This document shows, piece after piece, positions 1 through 8,081 of a stretch of 64,000 nt of DNA. The position numbers and the translations under genes are program-made. The notes under the pieces are model-generated. The model was not told the origin of the DNA. It was given only the letters and a program-made list of their open reading frames with translations, and searched no databases. Positions within the stretch are counted from its first letter, which is position 1. Each line of letters starts with the position of its first letter. The stretch covers positions 3,410,001-3,474,000 of the forward strand of contig NZ_WFKL01000001.1 of assembly GCF_009208105.1 (NCBI RefSeq). Direction: 5' to 3'. The DNA is from Rouxiella sp. S1S-2. GTDB taxonomy: Bacteria; Pseudomonadota; Gammaproteobacteria; Enterobacterales; Enterobacteriaceae.

Positions 1-488
1 GCATGGTGTTCCAGAGTTATGAGCTTTTCTCACACCTCACGGCGGCGGAAAACATCATGCTCGCGCCAATGACGGTGCTCGGCGTGAGTCGCGCCGAGGC
101 ACAGACACAGGCTCTTGAGTTGCTCGACAAAGTGCGTATTCCTGACAAGGCGGACAGCTTCCCTGACGAACTGTCTGGCGGCCAGCAGCAGCGTGTGGCC
201 ATCGCACGTGCGCTGGCAATGAAGCCAAAACTGATGCTATTCGACGAACCGACTTCAGCGCTTGACCCCGAAATGATCCGCGAAGTGGTTGACGTCATGG
301 CCGACCTCAGCGCCGAAGGCATGACCAGCATTGTGGTCACCCATGAAATGGGCTTTGCCCGTCGCGCCGCCAACCACATCGTATTTATGGAAAACGGCGA
401 AATTATTGAATATGCAACCAGCGATAAATTCTTCGGGGGAGAAGTGAGCCAAAGAGCACAACGCTTCCTCGACCAGATTTTGCACTGA
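1..488 (+). CDS. Polar amino-acid ABC transporter ATP-binding protein (5' truncated by window)
   Basis: Nucleotide-binding subunit of a polar amino-acid importer of the GlnQ/HisP type; it would hydrolyse ATP on the cytoplasmic face of a membrane permease pair. The visible part starts at the Q-loop (VFQSYELF) and contains the ABC signature (LSGGQQQR), Walker B (LMLFDEPTSALD) and the switch histidine (VVTHEMG). The N-terminus with Walker A lies upstream of the window, so the real start is not seen. The 48-nt gap to the M20 peptidase gene downstream and the same strand suggest one operon, with the importer feeding the peptide/amino-acid enzymes that follow. The exact substrate cannot be read from this subunit. 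Confidence 0.93.
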   Translation, partial: MVFQSYELFSHLTAAENIMLAPMTVLGVSRAEAQTQALELLDKVRIPDKADSFPDELSGGQQQRVAIARALAMKPKLMLFDEPTSALDPEMIREVVDVMADLSAEGMTSIVVTHEMGFARRAANHIVFMENGEIIEYATSDKFFGGEVSQRAQRFLDQILH

Positions 489-535
489 GTTATTTTTTCT
501 ATGCGCCTCACCAGGGGCATTTTCAGGAGAAATTG

Positions 536-1702
536 ATGAAAAACCTATCACCCGATATCGACAGAATGAAGCATGACCTCGCGGCACTCGTGGCTATCAA
601 TACCGAGAACCCACCAGGCCGCGAGCGCGAAGCCGCAGAACTTATCAGCGTTTGGCTAAAAGAGGCTGGTTTTGATTTAACGCTCAGCGAATATGAACCG
701 GGACGCACCAACGTCATTGCCCGCCTGGAAAATGGCGTGGGTCCGTGCTTTGCCTTCAACACGCACATTGACGTCGTGCCAGCAGGTACCGGCTGGAGTC
801 AGGATCCGTTCACCCTCACCGAGCGCGACGGCAAACTATTTGGCCGCGGTTCTTGCGATGCTAAAGGGCCGTTGGTGGCAATGATTGAAGCCATGCGTAT
901 GCTCGCCGCCGCCCCTGAAAGCTGGTCTGGCACGCTGATGGGTATTTTCGTTGCCGATGAAGAGGTCGCCAGCGAAGGCGCCAAATTTTATGTGCGCGAA
1001 GCACCAGCCAAAATTGACTATGCGGTTATCGGCGAACCCACGTCAAACACCACCTATTCGGCGCATAAAGGCAGTCTTCGGCCATTGGTTCGCGTTCACG
1101 GCGTTACCGCTCACTCCGGCACGCCTGAACTGGGTGAAAATGCCATTTTCCGCGCGGCACAGCTTTTAGGTCTGGTGGAACAACAGCACGAACACACTGT
1201 GCGCTGTCGTTGCCATCCACTGGTGGGTTCGGCCAGCCTGACCGTCACACGCATCTCGGGCGGTCACGCCGACAACGTGCTGCCCGACAGCTGCGAGCTG
1301 CTGCTCGACCGCCGCATGGTACCGGGAGAAGACGAAGAGCAGGTCAAACAAGAGCTGCGTGACCTGCTGACGCTGGCGCATGAAAAATTCGGCGTGCGCA
1401 GTGAAATTATCACCTTCAAACCCACTACGGGTGGCGCAACCGAAACTGCCGTTGATGAAGCCATTGTACAGGCCGGTCTTGAAGCCTGCCGCGCTCAGGG
1501 CATGGAAGAACCCGGTCCGTTCGGATTCCAGGGTGGCTGTGACCTGGTGCATTTTCGCAGCCTTGGCACCAAGGGCATTGTTATCGGGCCGGGATCGCTT
1601 TCGGTCGCGCACAAGCCCGATGAATTTGTTCCGCTGGACGAGTTCATTGCCGCCGGTGATATCTACCGCGATGTCGCTCTGAAAATGATGACGCGAGGAT
1701 AA
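536..1702 (+). CDS. M20 family deacylase/peptidase (ArgE/DapE type)
   Basis: A zinc-dependent amidohydrolase of the acetylornithine deacetylase/succinyl-diaminopimelate desuccinylase family, 388 residues. Expected metal and catalytic residues are visible: His77 in FNTHID, Asp108 in GSCDAKG, the Glu142-Glu143 pair in ADEEVASEG, and a late His in SVAHKPDEF. I chose ATG rather than the TTG one codon earlier because AGGAGA sits 5 nt before the ATG. It would release an amino acid from an N-acyl or peptide bond in the cytoplasm. It lies between an amino-acid ABC ATPase and an enolase-superfamily epimerase, so the likely substrate is an imported acylated amino acid or small peptide. The exact substrate is not predictable. 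Confidence 0.88.
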   Translation: MKNLSPDIDRMKHDLAALVAINTENPPGREREAAELISVWLKEAGFDLTLSEYEPGRTNVIARLENGVGPCFAFNTHIDVVPAGTGWSQDPFTLTERDGKLFGRGSCDAKGPLVAMIEAMRMLAAAPESWSGTLMGIFVADEEVASEGAKFYVREAPAKIDYAVIGEPTSNTTYSAHKGSLRPLVRVHGVTAHSGTPELGENAIFRAAQLLGLVEQQHEHTVRCRCHPLVGSASLTVTRISGGHADNVLPDSCELLLDRRMVPGEDEEQVKQELRDLLTLAHEKFGVRSEIITFKPTTGGATETAVDEAIVQAGLEACRAQGMEEPGPFGFQGGCDLVHFRSLGTKGIVIGPGSLSVAHKPDEFVPLDEFIAAGDIYRDVALKMMTRG

Positions 1703-1706
1703 TCCG

Positions 1707-2804
1707 GTGAAAGCCACGCTCTATCGCGCCGACCTGCGCTACCCGCATCTGCAACTTTATACCGCCTCGTCCGGCAGCATTGCCGGATTGGACGAGCTGT
1801 ATCTGCTGCTTGAGGAGAAATCCGTCAGCGGGCTGGGTGAGGTGCGCATTAACATTGCCTACCTCAACGGTTACAGCGCCGAAATAGTGCTCTGCGACGT
1901 GATGCGAACTCTTCGTACACTCGATTTAGATCAGTCTGCGAGCCATTTACTGCTTACGCTTGAGACGCAGCTTGTCTCAAGCCTTGCCCCCACGCGCATG
2001 CTCTTAGACATGGCACTGCATGACCTGATTGCCCGTCAAAACGGCTGCAGCGTGGCGAGACTGGTCGGCTCTGATTTCCCAGAGCCGGTTTCTTACGCCA
2101 CTAACCAGACGCTGTTTTGGAGCTCACAAGATCACATGCTAAGTCAGGCCAGCGCCTACATGGAACGCGGCTTTACCCATCTTAAACTTAGGGTGGGGAT
2201 AGGCTCGCTGGCGGAGGATATTGATCGTATGACTGCCCTTCGTCGCCGCTTTGGCCATGAGGTTCACCTCTCGGCCGATGCTAACGGCCAGTGGCAGCCG
2301 GAGCAGGCACGCAGCAATTTGCTGGCGCTGCAAAAGTTTGAATTGAGCTATCTCGAGCAGCCCATTTCGGACGCCAATGCGCATCTCTATCCCACGCTTG
2401 CCGCCGCCAGTCCGATACCGCTGATGCTTGATGAAAGCATGAGCTCCGAGGCCGATCTGGCGCGTATTTTGGCGATGGAGGGGAAAGTCTGGGCGCACAT
2501 CAAGCTGGTGAAGATGGGCGGGATTGCCCCATCGGTTCGCGCAGCACGTCGGCTCAGCGCCGCCGGTATTCCTTTTATGATTGGGCAAATGAACGAAGGT
2601 GCAGCAGCCACGGCGGCGGCGCTGCACGTAGCCCACGCCTGCCAACCTGCCCATGCCGAACTTTATGGCGCCGATGGCCTCGCCAACGATCCAGTGCTGG
2701 GGCTGACCTATTCCCAGGGTCTGGTGAACTGCGTTGACACCGGAGGGTTAGGCATCACCTTTGATCCATTACAGGCCGAACTTATTCAAACCTTTTCTTC
2801 TTAA
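1707..2804 (+). CDS. Enolase-superfamily epimerase/cycloisomerase (MR/MLE subgroup)
   Basis: 365-residue mandelate racemase/muconate lactonizing enzyme-like protein, a (beta/alpha)8 barrel acting by metal-assisted proton abstraction next to a carboxylate. Seen: the KxR/K acid-base strand (HLKLRVG), three metal ligands in SADANGQ, YLEQPI and MLDESM, and the second acid-base Lys in HIKLVKMGG. That pattern fits the MLE/dipeptide-epimerase subgroup. The start is GTG, preceded by GAGG, only 4 nt after the M20 stop codon, so translation is probably coupled. With peptidases on both sides, dipeptide or N-acyl-amino-acid epimerisation is the most sensible guess; this is inference. Confidence 0.85.
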   Translation: MKATLYRADLRYPHLQLYTASSGSIAGLDELYLLLEEKSVSGLGEVRINIAYLNGYSAEIVLCDVMRTLRTLDLDQSASHLLLTLETQLVSSLAPTRMLLDMALHDLIARQNGCSVARLVGSDFPEPVSYATNQTLFWSSQDHMLSQASAYMERGFTHLKLRVGIGSLAEDIDRMTALRRRFGHEVHLSADANGQWQPEQARSNLLALQKFELSYLEQPISDANAHLYPTLAAASPIPLMLDESMSSEADLARILAMEGKVWAHIKLVKMGGIAPSVRAARRLSAAGIPFMIGQMNEGAAATAAALHVAHACQPAHAELYGADGLANDPVLGLTYSQGLVNCVDTGGLGITFDPLQAELIQTFSS

Positions 2805-2838
2805 AAACCTGATTTAAATCTGAGAGCGAGAGTGAATC

Positions 2839-4026
2839 ATGCATAAAACAGAATTGCCAGACCTTGGACGGGTGGTACCGGGTGCAGAGTCCGCGTTTGC
2901 GGAGGCCGAATATTCGCTGCGTATTGCGCGTGCACGCCAATTGCTGACCGAGGCGGGTCTGGACCTGATGGTTATCACGGGTCCCGAAAACATTTTTTAC
3001 CTGACCGGACAACAAACGCCGGGTTATTACACCTTTCAAACGTTGGTGCTGCCGGTTGAAGGCGAACCGGTGTTTGTTATTCGCCAACTCGAATACTTTA
3101 ACTTTATTTCCAACACCTTTATCCGCGATGCGGCTATCTATACCGATGGTGATAATCCGGTCAACTTCCTGCTCGAAGTATTAAAAACCCGCGGCTGGAC
3201 GAAAAAGCGCATCGGTATCGACAAGCGTGGCTGGTTCTTGCCGATTGCAGTATACGAGGCGCTGCAGGCCGAGCTGGGCACGATCCACGACGCTGCCGGC
3301 GTAATTGAACGACTGCGCGCCGTGAAGTCAGTCGCCGAGCTGGAGAAAATGGCCTTCGCCGCCCGCTACGTTGACGCCGGCATGCTCGCCGGTCGCAACG
3401 CCATCGCCGCAGGTGCCAGCGAAAATGATCTGGTTTCCGCCATGATGGGTGCGGCGATTGCCGCTGGCTCAGAATATATGGGGATGGAACCGCTGGTGTC
3501 GAGCGGTCCGCGCACCGGTATACCGCACGGCACTTGGCGACGTCGTCGCATTCTCGACGGTGACCCTATTTTCCTTGAAATGGCAGCGACCCACGACCGC
3601 TACCACGCCGCGCTAATGCGCTCTGCCTGGCTGGGTAACCCCCCCGCCGTGGCGCTGGAAATGGAAAAAACCTGTCAGGAGGCGTTGCAGGCGGCACTTG
3701 ATGCGATTCGTCCCGGCGCAACCTGTGAAGCCCCGCACCTCGCCTGCCAGAAAGTGATCGACAAAGCGGGTTATACCGACAATTTTAAAAAACGCACCGG
3801 TTACTCGATTGGGATCTCTTTCGCTCCCGACTGGGGCGAGGGAGCCATTCTCAGTCTTTACAGCGGTATTACTACCGAACTGCAGCCGGGCATGACCTTC
3901 CATATTCCTCCCGCACTGCGAATTTATGGCGAGTTCACCGTGGGCGTGAGTGAAACCATCGTGGTGACCGACACTGGCTATCGAATTTTAGGCTCTGTCG
4001 AACGTCCGCTCTCTTTACTCGAGTAA
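2839..4026 (+). CDS. Creatinase/Xaa-Pro peptidase-like protein (M24 fold), metal ligands mostly missing
   Basis: 395 residues with an N-terminal creatinase-type domain (to about residue 160, including the PENIFYLTG segment) and a C-terminal pita-bread domain. In metal-dependent M24 peptidases five ligands (D, D, H, E, E) are expected. Here the first Asp position reads LEMA, the second falls in ALMRS, the His region reads GYSIGIS and the first Glu region reads HIPPA; only the last Glu (SETIVV) remains. The protein is therefore more like creatinase or ectoine-hydrolase relatives, which cleave C-N bonds on this fold, than like a true Xaa-Pro peptidase. It lies 34 nt after the epimerase gene in the same operon. 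Substrate unknown. Confidence 0.82.
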   Translation: MHKTELPDLGRVVPGAESAFAEAEYSLRIARARQLLTEAGLDLMVITGPENIFYLTGQQTPGYYTFQTLVLPVEGEPVFVIRQLEYFNFISNTFIRDAAIYTDGDNPVNFLLEVLKTRGWTKKRIGIDKRGWFLPIAVYEALQAELGTIHDAAGVIERLRAVKSVAELEKMAFAARYVDAGMLAGRNAIAAGASENDLVSAMMGAAIAAGSEYMGMEPLVSSGPRTGIPHGTWRRRRILDGDPIFLEMAATHDRYHAALMRSAWLGNPPAVALEMEKTCQEALQAALDAIRPGATCEAPHLACQKVIDKAGYTDNFKKRTGYSIGISFAPDWGEGAILSLYSGITTELQPGMTFHIPPALRIYGEFTVGVSETIVVTDTGYRILGSVERPLSLLE

Positions 4027-4073
4027 AGAATGCGTTAGCTAAGAACAGTCTTCGTTTAGAAAGGAAATATTCA

Positions 4074-4994
4074 ATGAAAGATATCAGTGAAAGTCAGGCG
4101 CGGCTGCGCGGAATTTTTAATATTACCGTGACCCCTTTTACCGCCAACGGCGAGTTCGACTTTGCCGGTTTGGCCCGCAACGTCGAGCGCGTGATTGAGC
4201 TAGGCTACGACGGCATTTTGATTGGCGGCACCTACGGCGAGTTTCCCACCATGACCACCGAAGAGCGCGCCGTGCTGTTTCGCAACGTGATGGACGTCGT
4301 TGGCGACCGCGTTCCGGTGATGCTGTGCAGCGCAGGCTCAGACACCCGCGTCGTCGGCGAGTTAACCACGCTGGCGGGCGAACTCGGCGGCCTGCCAATG
4401 GTCACGCCACCCTTCGTTTCAGAAGTGACTAATGCGCAGATCGTCAGTTTTTTCAAGAAGATGGCTCCGCTGTCTCGCACCGGCATTCTGGTTTATAACG
4501 CGCCCGGCATTGGCATTACTCTGCCGCCGGTAGTGCTGGAGGAGCTGGCCGATATTGAAGGTGTGGTTGGTATTAAGCAGGGCGACCTGAATCCGACGGC
4601 TATCGATCAAATTGCCAATCGCCTTGGTGGTCGTCTGCGTCTGTTTTGTGCCTCAGATCTGGCCTTTCTTGGCCCCATGATGTGCGGTTTTGACGGCATC
4701 AGCACCACCAACAGCGGCGCCCTGCCCGAACTGATTCTGGCAACTTATCGAGCTTTGGAAAACGGCGACGCCAATACCGCACGCGAACTGCACCAACTGT
4801 GGTATCCGTATCGCGCACTGGCACGCCGCCACGGCCAGCCGCAGGTGGTGAAAGCCGCCATGAACCTGCGCGGTTTCGACGGTCATCACGTGCGTTCGCC
4901 GCTTAACGACCTTCAGGGCGACGTTATCGAAGAAGTGAAGAGCGAGCTGCTGAGACTAGCAGCCGATAGCCGTTGTGGCGTTACGCTGAAATAA
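4074..4994 (+). CDS. DapA/NAL family Schiff-base lyase or aldolase
   Basis: 306-residue member of the dihydrodipicolinate synthase/N-acetylneuraminate lyase family, which forms a Schiff base between a lysine and a 2-oxo acid such as pyruvate. Seen: the oxo-acid loop in variant form (GGTYGEF in place of the usual GTTGE), the catalytic Tyr in VYNAPG and the Schiff-base Lys in GIKQGD. It is unlikely to be the housekeeping DapA because of the altered loop and the catabolic neighbourhood. AAAGGAAAT precedes the ATG. It is the last gene of the rightward cluster and is followed by a clear terminator. The reaction catalysed cannot be assigned. Confidence 0.85.
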   Translation: MKDISESQARLRGIFNITVTPFTANGEFDFAGLARNVERVIELGYDGILIGGTYGEFPTMTTEERAVLFRNVMDVVGDRVPVMLCSAGSDTRVVGELTTLAGELGGLPMVTPPFVSEVTNAQIVSFFKKMAPLSRTGILVYNAPGIGITLPPVVLEELADIEGVVGIKQGDLNPTAIDQIANRLGGRLRLFCASDLAFLGPMMCGFDGISTTNSGALPELILATYRALENGDANTARELHQLWYPYRALARRHGQPQVVKAAMNLRGFDGHHVRSPLNDLQGDVIEEVKSELLRLAADSRCGVTLK

Positions 4995-5023
4995 GCTGCT
5001 CGCTGTAGAATCACTCCTCTGAG

Positions 5024-5051
5024 GCCCTCTTGTTGTAAAGAGGGCATTTTT
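5024..5051 (+). terminator. Rho-independent terminator of the peptide-catabolic operon
   Basis: Perfect 8-bp stem GCCCTCTT/AAGAGGGC with a 6-nt loop, then A and five T on the plus strand, 30 nt after the DapA-family stop codon. Confidence 0.85.
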
Positions 5052-5053
5052 AG

Positions 5054-6247
5054 TTACTTATTGGCTGCGGCTTTCAGGAACGCACTGATTAACGGATGTG
5101 GCCGTTCAGCGGCCGAGGTTAGCTCCGGGTGCCCCTGCACGCCGACATAAAACGGATGCGCAGCATATTCTATTCCATCCGCAATCGTGCCACTGCGGTC
5201 AGTGCCAGACACGGTTAATCCGTAGCTTTGCAAATTGGTTTTAAACTGTGGGTTTAGCTGAAAGCGGTGGTTATAGCGCACCGTTGCCTCTTCACCCAAC
5301 AAGGAGGCAAGCTGGGAATCACTGCACATTTTCATTACGTCGTCGCCCAGTCGGTGCTGCGGATGTCCTGACGTTTGAGCAAGCGGCACAAACGTCTTGA
5401 GCGGTGCCAGCGGGTCAGCCTCCGCCAGATTGGCCTGCGTGTTGCCCAACATTTGCTGAATAACCGCCGTCGCCATGGTTTGCATCCCCAGACACAGCCC
5501 AAGCACGGGAAGCTCATGCTGTAGGCAGTAGTGTGCAACGCGAATTTGCCCGGCAACGTTTAGCATGTCAGAACCGCCCGGCATCAGTACGCCATCGACA
5601 TCCTGCAGCGTGCCTAATAATACGTTTTCAGGCGCACGCGGCGGAATAAACACCGTTTCAACGGCCATGCCCAGCGCCTCGGCTGCGTCACCCAATGCCG
5701 CTAGCGTCGCGGGATAACTGCCCAACTGGTCAGAGTAAGTGCCGATCAGCGCAATCCGCAATCGGCGAGCGCCCGGCATTGGCGGCGTGCGATGGCCTGC
5801 GGTAAAGCGCCCGAAACTGTCGCGCCACCAAAGCCCCTGACCGCTGCTGCCGCGCCCTAATTGATAGCCCTGCGCTACCCGTTCAACTTCTACTAACTGA
5901 TATTCAACCGAATAGTCTCTGACTGCGCGTGCCAGTTTGGTAAAAGATTCAAGCTGGGATGGCCCAAGAGGAATAACCCAGTCTTTTCCACCGTGCAGGC
6001 TGAGGAGGTCGTCAAGCTGCCACACCTTCCCCGCTGATTTTCCACTAAGGCGTTCATACCACAGCAGTCCGCTGGAGACTAATTCACCCTCCGCGGTCAC
6101 ATGCTGGCAGGCGTCGGCATAGCGCTGCTTGTTCCAGTCAACCGGTAGATGAGCTAAACCCACGCCTCGCTGACAGGCAAGTACCGACGCCATTGCGCCA
6201 TATAGCGCGGGCTCCGGGGTGTTATGTGCAACGAACGTTAATGTCAT
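5054..6247 (-). CDS. Class-I glutamine amidotransferase resembling the C-terminal half of CTP synthase
   Basis: 397 residues. From about residue 164 it follows the CTP synthase glutaminase domain: IALIGTYSD start, oxyanion loop MPGGSD, nucleophile Cys252 in GLCLGMQ, and the His373/Glu375 pair in QGHPELTS, with VRYNHRF and HPFYVGV as typical landmarks. The first 160 residues contain no P-loop and do not look like the CTP synthetase domain; I do not recognise them. The glutaminase triad looks intact, so ammonia release from glutamine is likely, but the acceptor is unknown. It is divergent from an aminotransferase gene across a 191-bp gap and convergent with the peptide cluster. Confidence 0.8.
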   Translation of the reverse strand: MTLTFVAHNTPEPALYGAMASVLACQRGVGLAHLPVDWNKQRYADACQHVTAEGELVSSGLLWYERLSGKSAGKVWQLDDLLSLHGGKDWVIPLGPSQLESFTKLARAVRDYSVEYQLVEVERVAQGYQLGRGSSGQGLWWRDSFGRFTAGHRTPPMPGARRLRIALIGTYSDQLGSYPATLAALGDAAEALGMAVETVFIPPRAPENVLLGTLQDVDGVLMPGGSDMLNVAGQIRVAHYCLQHELPVLGLCLGMQTMATAVIQQMLGNTQANLAEADPLAPLKTFVPLAQTSGHPQHRLGDDVMKMCSDSQLASLLGEEATVRYNHRFQLNPQFKTNLQSYGLTVSGTDRSGTIADGIEYAAHPFYVGVQGHPELTSAAERPHPLISAFLKAAANK

Positions 6248-6438
6248 TTTTTACTTAACCTGATGAAAAAAAATAGTATTAACAGTGATTTTCTGCGAAA
6301 TCTCTGCCACGACGCCGACAAAATTCTCAGCGAAAGCTGAAGAAAGCATGAGCAATCTTCTAAAAGCCATGATAATTTAAATTGGTTTATTTGATACAAA
6401 AAATACAATATTGCTTCAATCTTACAAAAGGGTGAAAG

Positions 6439-7647
6439 ATGTCAGCTGAATTTACTGCGCCAAGAATGCGACGTGTTCGACCATCACCGACGGCGGTTAT
6501 TTCTGATCGAGTGCGCGCACTGTCTGATGCCGGCGTGGATGTCATCAATCTTGGAGAAGGAGAACTTGATTTCGACACGCCGGAACACATCAAACAGGCA
6601 GGCATCGCCGCCATTGTACAAGGTGACACAAAATACACCGCAGTCGCCGGTACAGCAGCACTGAAGCAGGCCATTATCAGTAAATTCTCCCGTGAAAACC
6701 AACTTGGCTACCAGCCTAATGAAGTTATCGCCGGGAGTGGTGCAAAACAGCTAATTTTTAACGCACTTCTGGCAACCGTTTCAACAGGAAAAGAAGTTAT
6801 TATTCCCGCGCCCTACTGGGTTTCCTATCCCGATATGGTGTCCCTGGCCGACGGCGAGCCGCGTATCGTGCCCTGTACCGAAGAAAACGGTTGGAAACTG
6901 CAGGCTGCCGACCTCGCTGCCGCCATTATCCCCGCGACCCGCTGGCTGATTCTGAATTCACCCAATAACCCGACCGGTGCCGTTTACAGTGCTGAAGAGC
7001 TGCGTGCGTTGGCCGACGTACTCCTTGCAGAGCCGCACGTGTTAATCATGGCCGATGATATTTATGAACACATTTGCCACCCGCCAGCACAGTTTGTGAC
7101 GCTGGCTCAGGTTGAGCCACGCCTGAACGACCGCATTCTGACGGTAAACGGTGTGTCGAAGGGCTATTCAATGACCGGCTGGCGGATTGGCTATGCCGGA
7201 GGTCCGGCCTGGCTGATTTCATCAATGCAAGTCTTGCAGTCTCAGAGCACCTCCAACGCGAGCTCCATCTCTCAGGCCGCGACAGTGGTTGCGCTTGAGC
7301 AAGACAATGGCTTCCTGGCCGAATGGCGCGCAATTCTGGATACTCGACGTCAAAAGATGATGGCCTGCATCGCACAAATAGACGGCCTGAGCGCCGACCT
7401 GCCGCCCGGTGCGTTCTATGTCTTCGCCAACTGTACGGGGATGTTGGGTAAAACCACGCCGAAAGGGTTAACTATCGGCAGCGACGTAGATTTCGTTGAA
7501 TATCTTCTGGACGCGGCGCACGTCGCTACGCTGCAGGGTTCAGCGTTTGGGGCATCGCCCTATCTGCGCATCGCCTATGCCATTGACGACGAGCGGCTTG
7601 ACGAGGCCTGCGCGCGGATTATTCACGCCTGCGCGGCACTCTCGTGA
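6439..7647 (+). CDS. PLP-dependent aminotransferase, class I/II (aspartate aminotransferase fold)
   Basis: 402-residue fold-type I aminotransferase. Seen: PAPYWVSYPDM around the PLP ring-stacking region, NSPNNPTGAVY (the Asn that contacts PLP), ADDIYEH (the Asp to the pyridine nitrogen), the Schiff-base Lys in NGVSKGYSMTGWRIGY and the substrate-carboxylate Arg near SPYLRIAYA. It would move amino groups between an amino acid and a 2-oxo acid. AAAGGGTGAAAG stands before the ATG. The divergent partner is the CTP-synthase-like amidotransferase, and both sit next to the peptide cluster, so the group probably handles one nitrogen source. Confidence 0.9.
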   Translation: MSAEFTAPRMRRVRPSPTAVISDRVRALSDAGVDVINLGEGELDFDTPEHIKQAGIAAIVQGDTKYTAVAGTAALKQAIISKFSRENQLGYQPNEVIAGSGAKQLIFNALLATVSTGKEVIIPAPYWVSYPDMVSLADGEPRIVPCTEENGWKLQAADLAAAIIPATRWLILNSPNNPTGAVYSAEELRALADVLLAEPHVLIMADDIYEHICHPPAQFVTLAQVEPRLNDRILTVNGVSKGYSMTGWRIGYAGGPAWLISSMQVLQSQSTSNASSISQAATVVALEQDNGFLAEWRAILDTRRQKMMACIAQIDGLSADLPPGAFYVFANCTGMLGKTTPKGLTIGSDVDFVEYLLDAAHVATLQGSAFGASPYLRIAYAIDDERLDEACARIIHACAALS

Positions 7648-7797
7648 CCGCTACAGCAGCTTAGTGCGTATAGAAACGGTGGAAGCCGCATTTTGTGATG
7701 ATAGGTGTTATTAAACATTATTAAACGTACTTTTTGGCTCAAATCTCAACAACTTGAACAAAGTACCAGCAGTCGCGCACAAATTTGCAGATGCCCT

Positions 7798-7826
7798 TTG
7801 ACATGCACCACGGCAGTCGTTATTAT
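7798..7826 (+). promoter_or_regulatory. Sigma-70 promoter of tRNA-Asn (first copy)
   Basis: TTGACA, then exactly 17 nt, then TATTAT, followed by a GC-rich stretch (TCGCCCCG) before the tRNA. The second tRNA-Asn has the same architecture, which supports the call. Confidence 0.8.
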
Positions 7827-7844
7827 TCGCCCCGTTCAAACGAT

Positions 7845-7920
7845 TCCTCTGTAGTTCAGTCGGTAGAACGGCGGACTGTTAATCCGTATGTCACTGGTTC
7901 GAGTCCAGTCAGAGGAGCCA
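7845..7920 (+). tRNA. tRNA-Asn (anticodon GTT), first copy; island attachment target
   Basis: 76-nt cloverleaf with encoded CCA. The acceptor 5' strand TCCTCTG pairs with CAGAGGA, the anticodon GTT is at 7878-7880, and the T-loop is GGTTCGAGTCC. It is identical to the second copy at 62269. Its last 16 bases are repeated at 15457, which makes this the insertion site of the island. Its natural terminator now lies beyond that repeat. Confidence 0.97.
7905..7920 (+). repeat. attL: 16-bp direct repeat in the tRNA-Asn 3' end
   Basis: CCAGTCAGAGGAGCCA, the T-arm/acceptor 3' end of the tRNA including CCA. The same 16 bases occur at 15457-15472. Similarity runs 6 bases further with one mismatch (TATTTA against AATTTA). 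Confidence 0.9.
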
Positions 7921-8031
7921 TATTTATGTTTTCATGCATCTTCACGAATCCTTATACGTTTTAGATTCAACGAGTTAGTGTGAAAAGTCTTCCCGATGCA
8001 TTTTCATTTCCCCCTCCGCATCGGGCAAGAT

Positions 8032-8080
8032 TGGTGGTCTGATTTGGGGTCATTTCAGTTCGATTATGGAGTGACCACCA
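8032..8080 (+). repeat. Inverted TGGTGGTC/GACCACCA pair before the integrase start (candidate arm sites)
   Basis: TGGTGGTC at 8032-8039 and its complement at 8073-8080, ending one base before the integrase ATG and enclosing its Shine-Dalgarno (TGGAGTG). Two more copies of the same 8-mer lie near the right end of the island. They could be integrase arm-type binding sites, an int autoregulatory site, or both. Confidence 0.5.
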
Positions 8081-8081
8081 T

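Noticed and set aside
7992..8025. Stem CCCGATGC/GCATCGGG with an 18-nt loop between tRNA-Asn and int
   Set aside because: Considered as a replacement tRNA terminator, but the loop is long and no T run follows, so not called.
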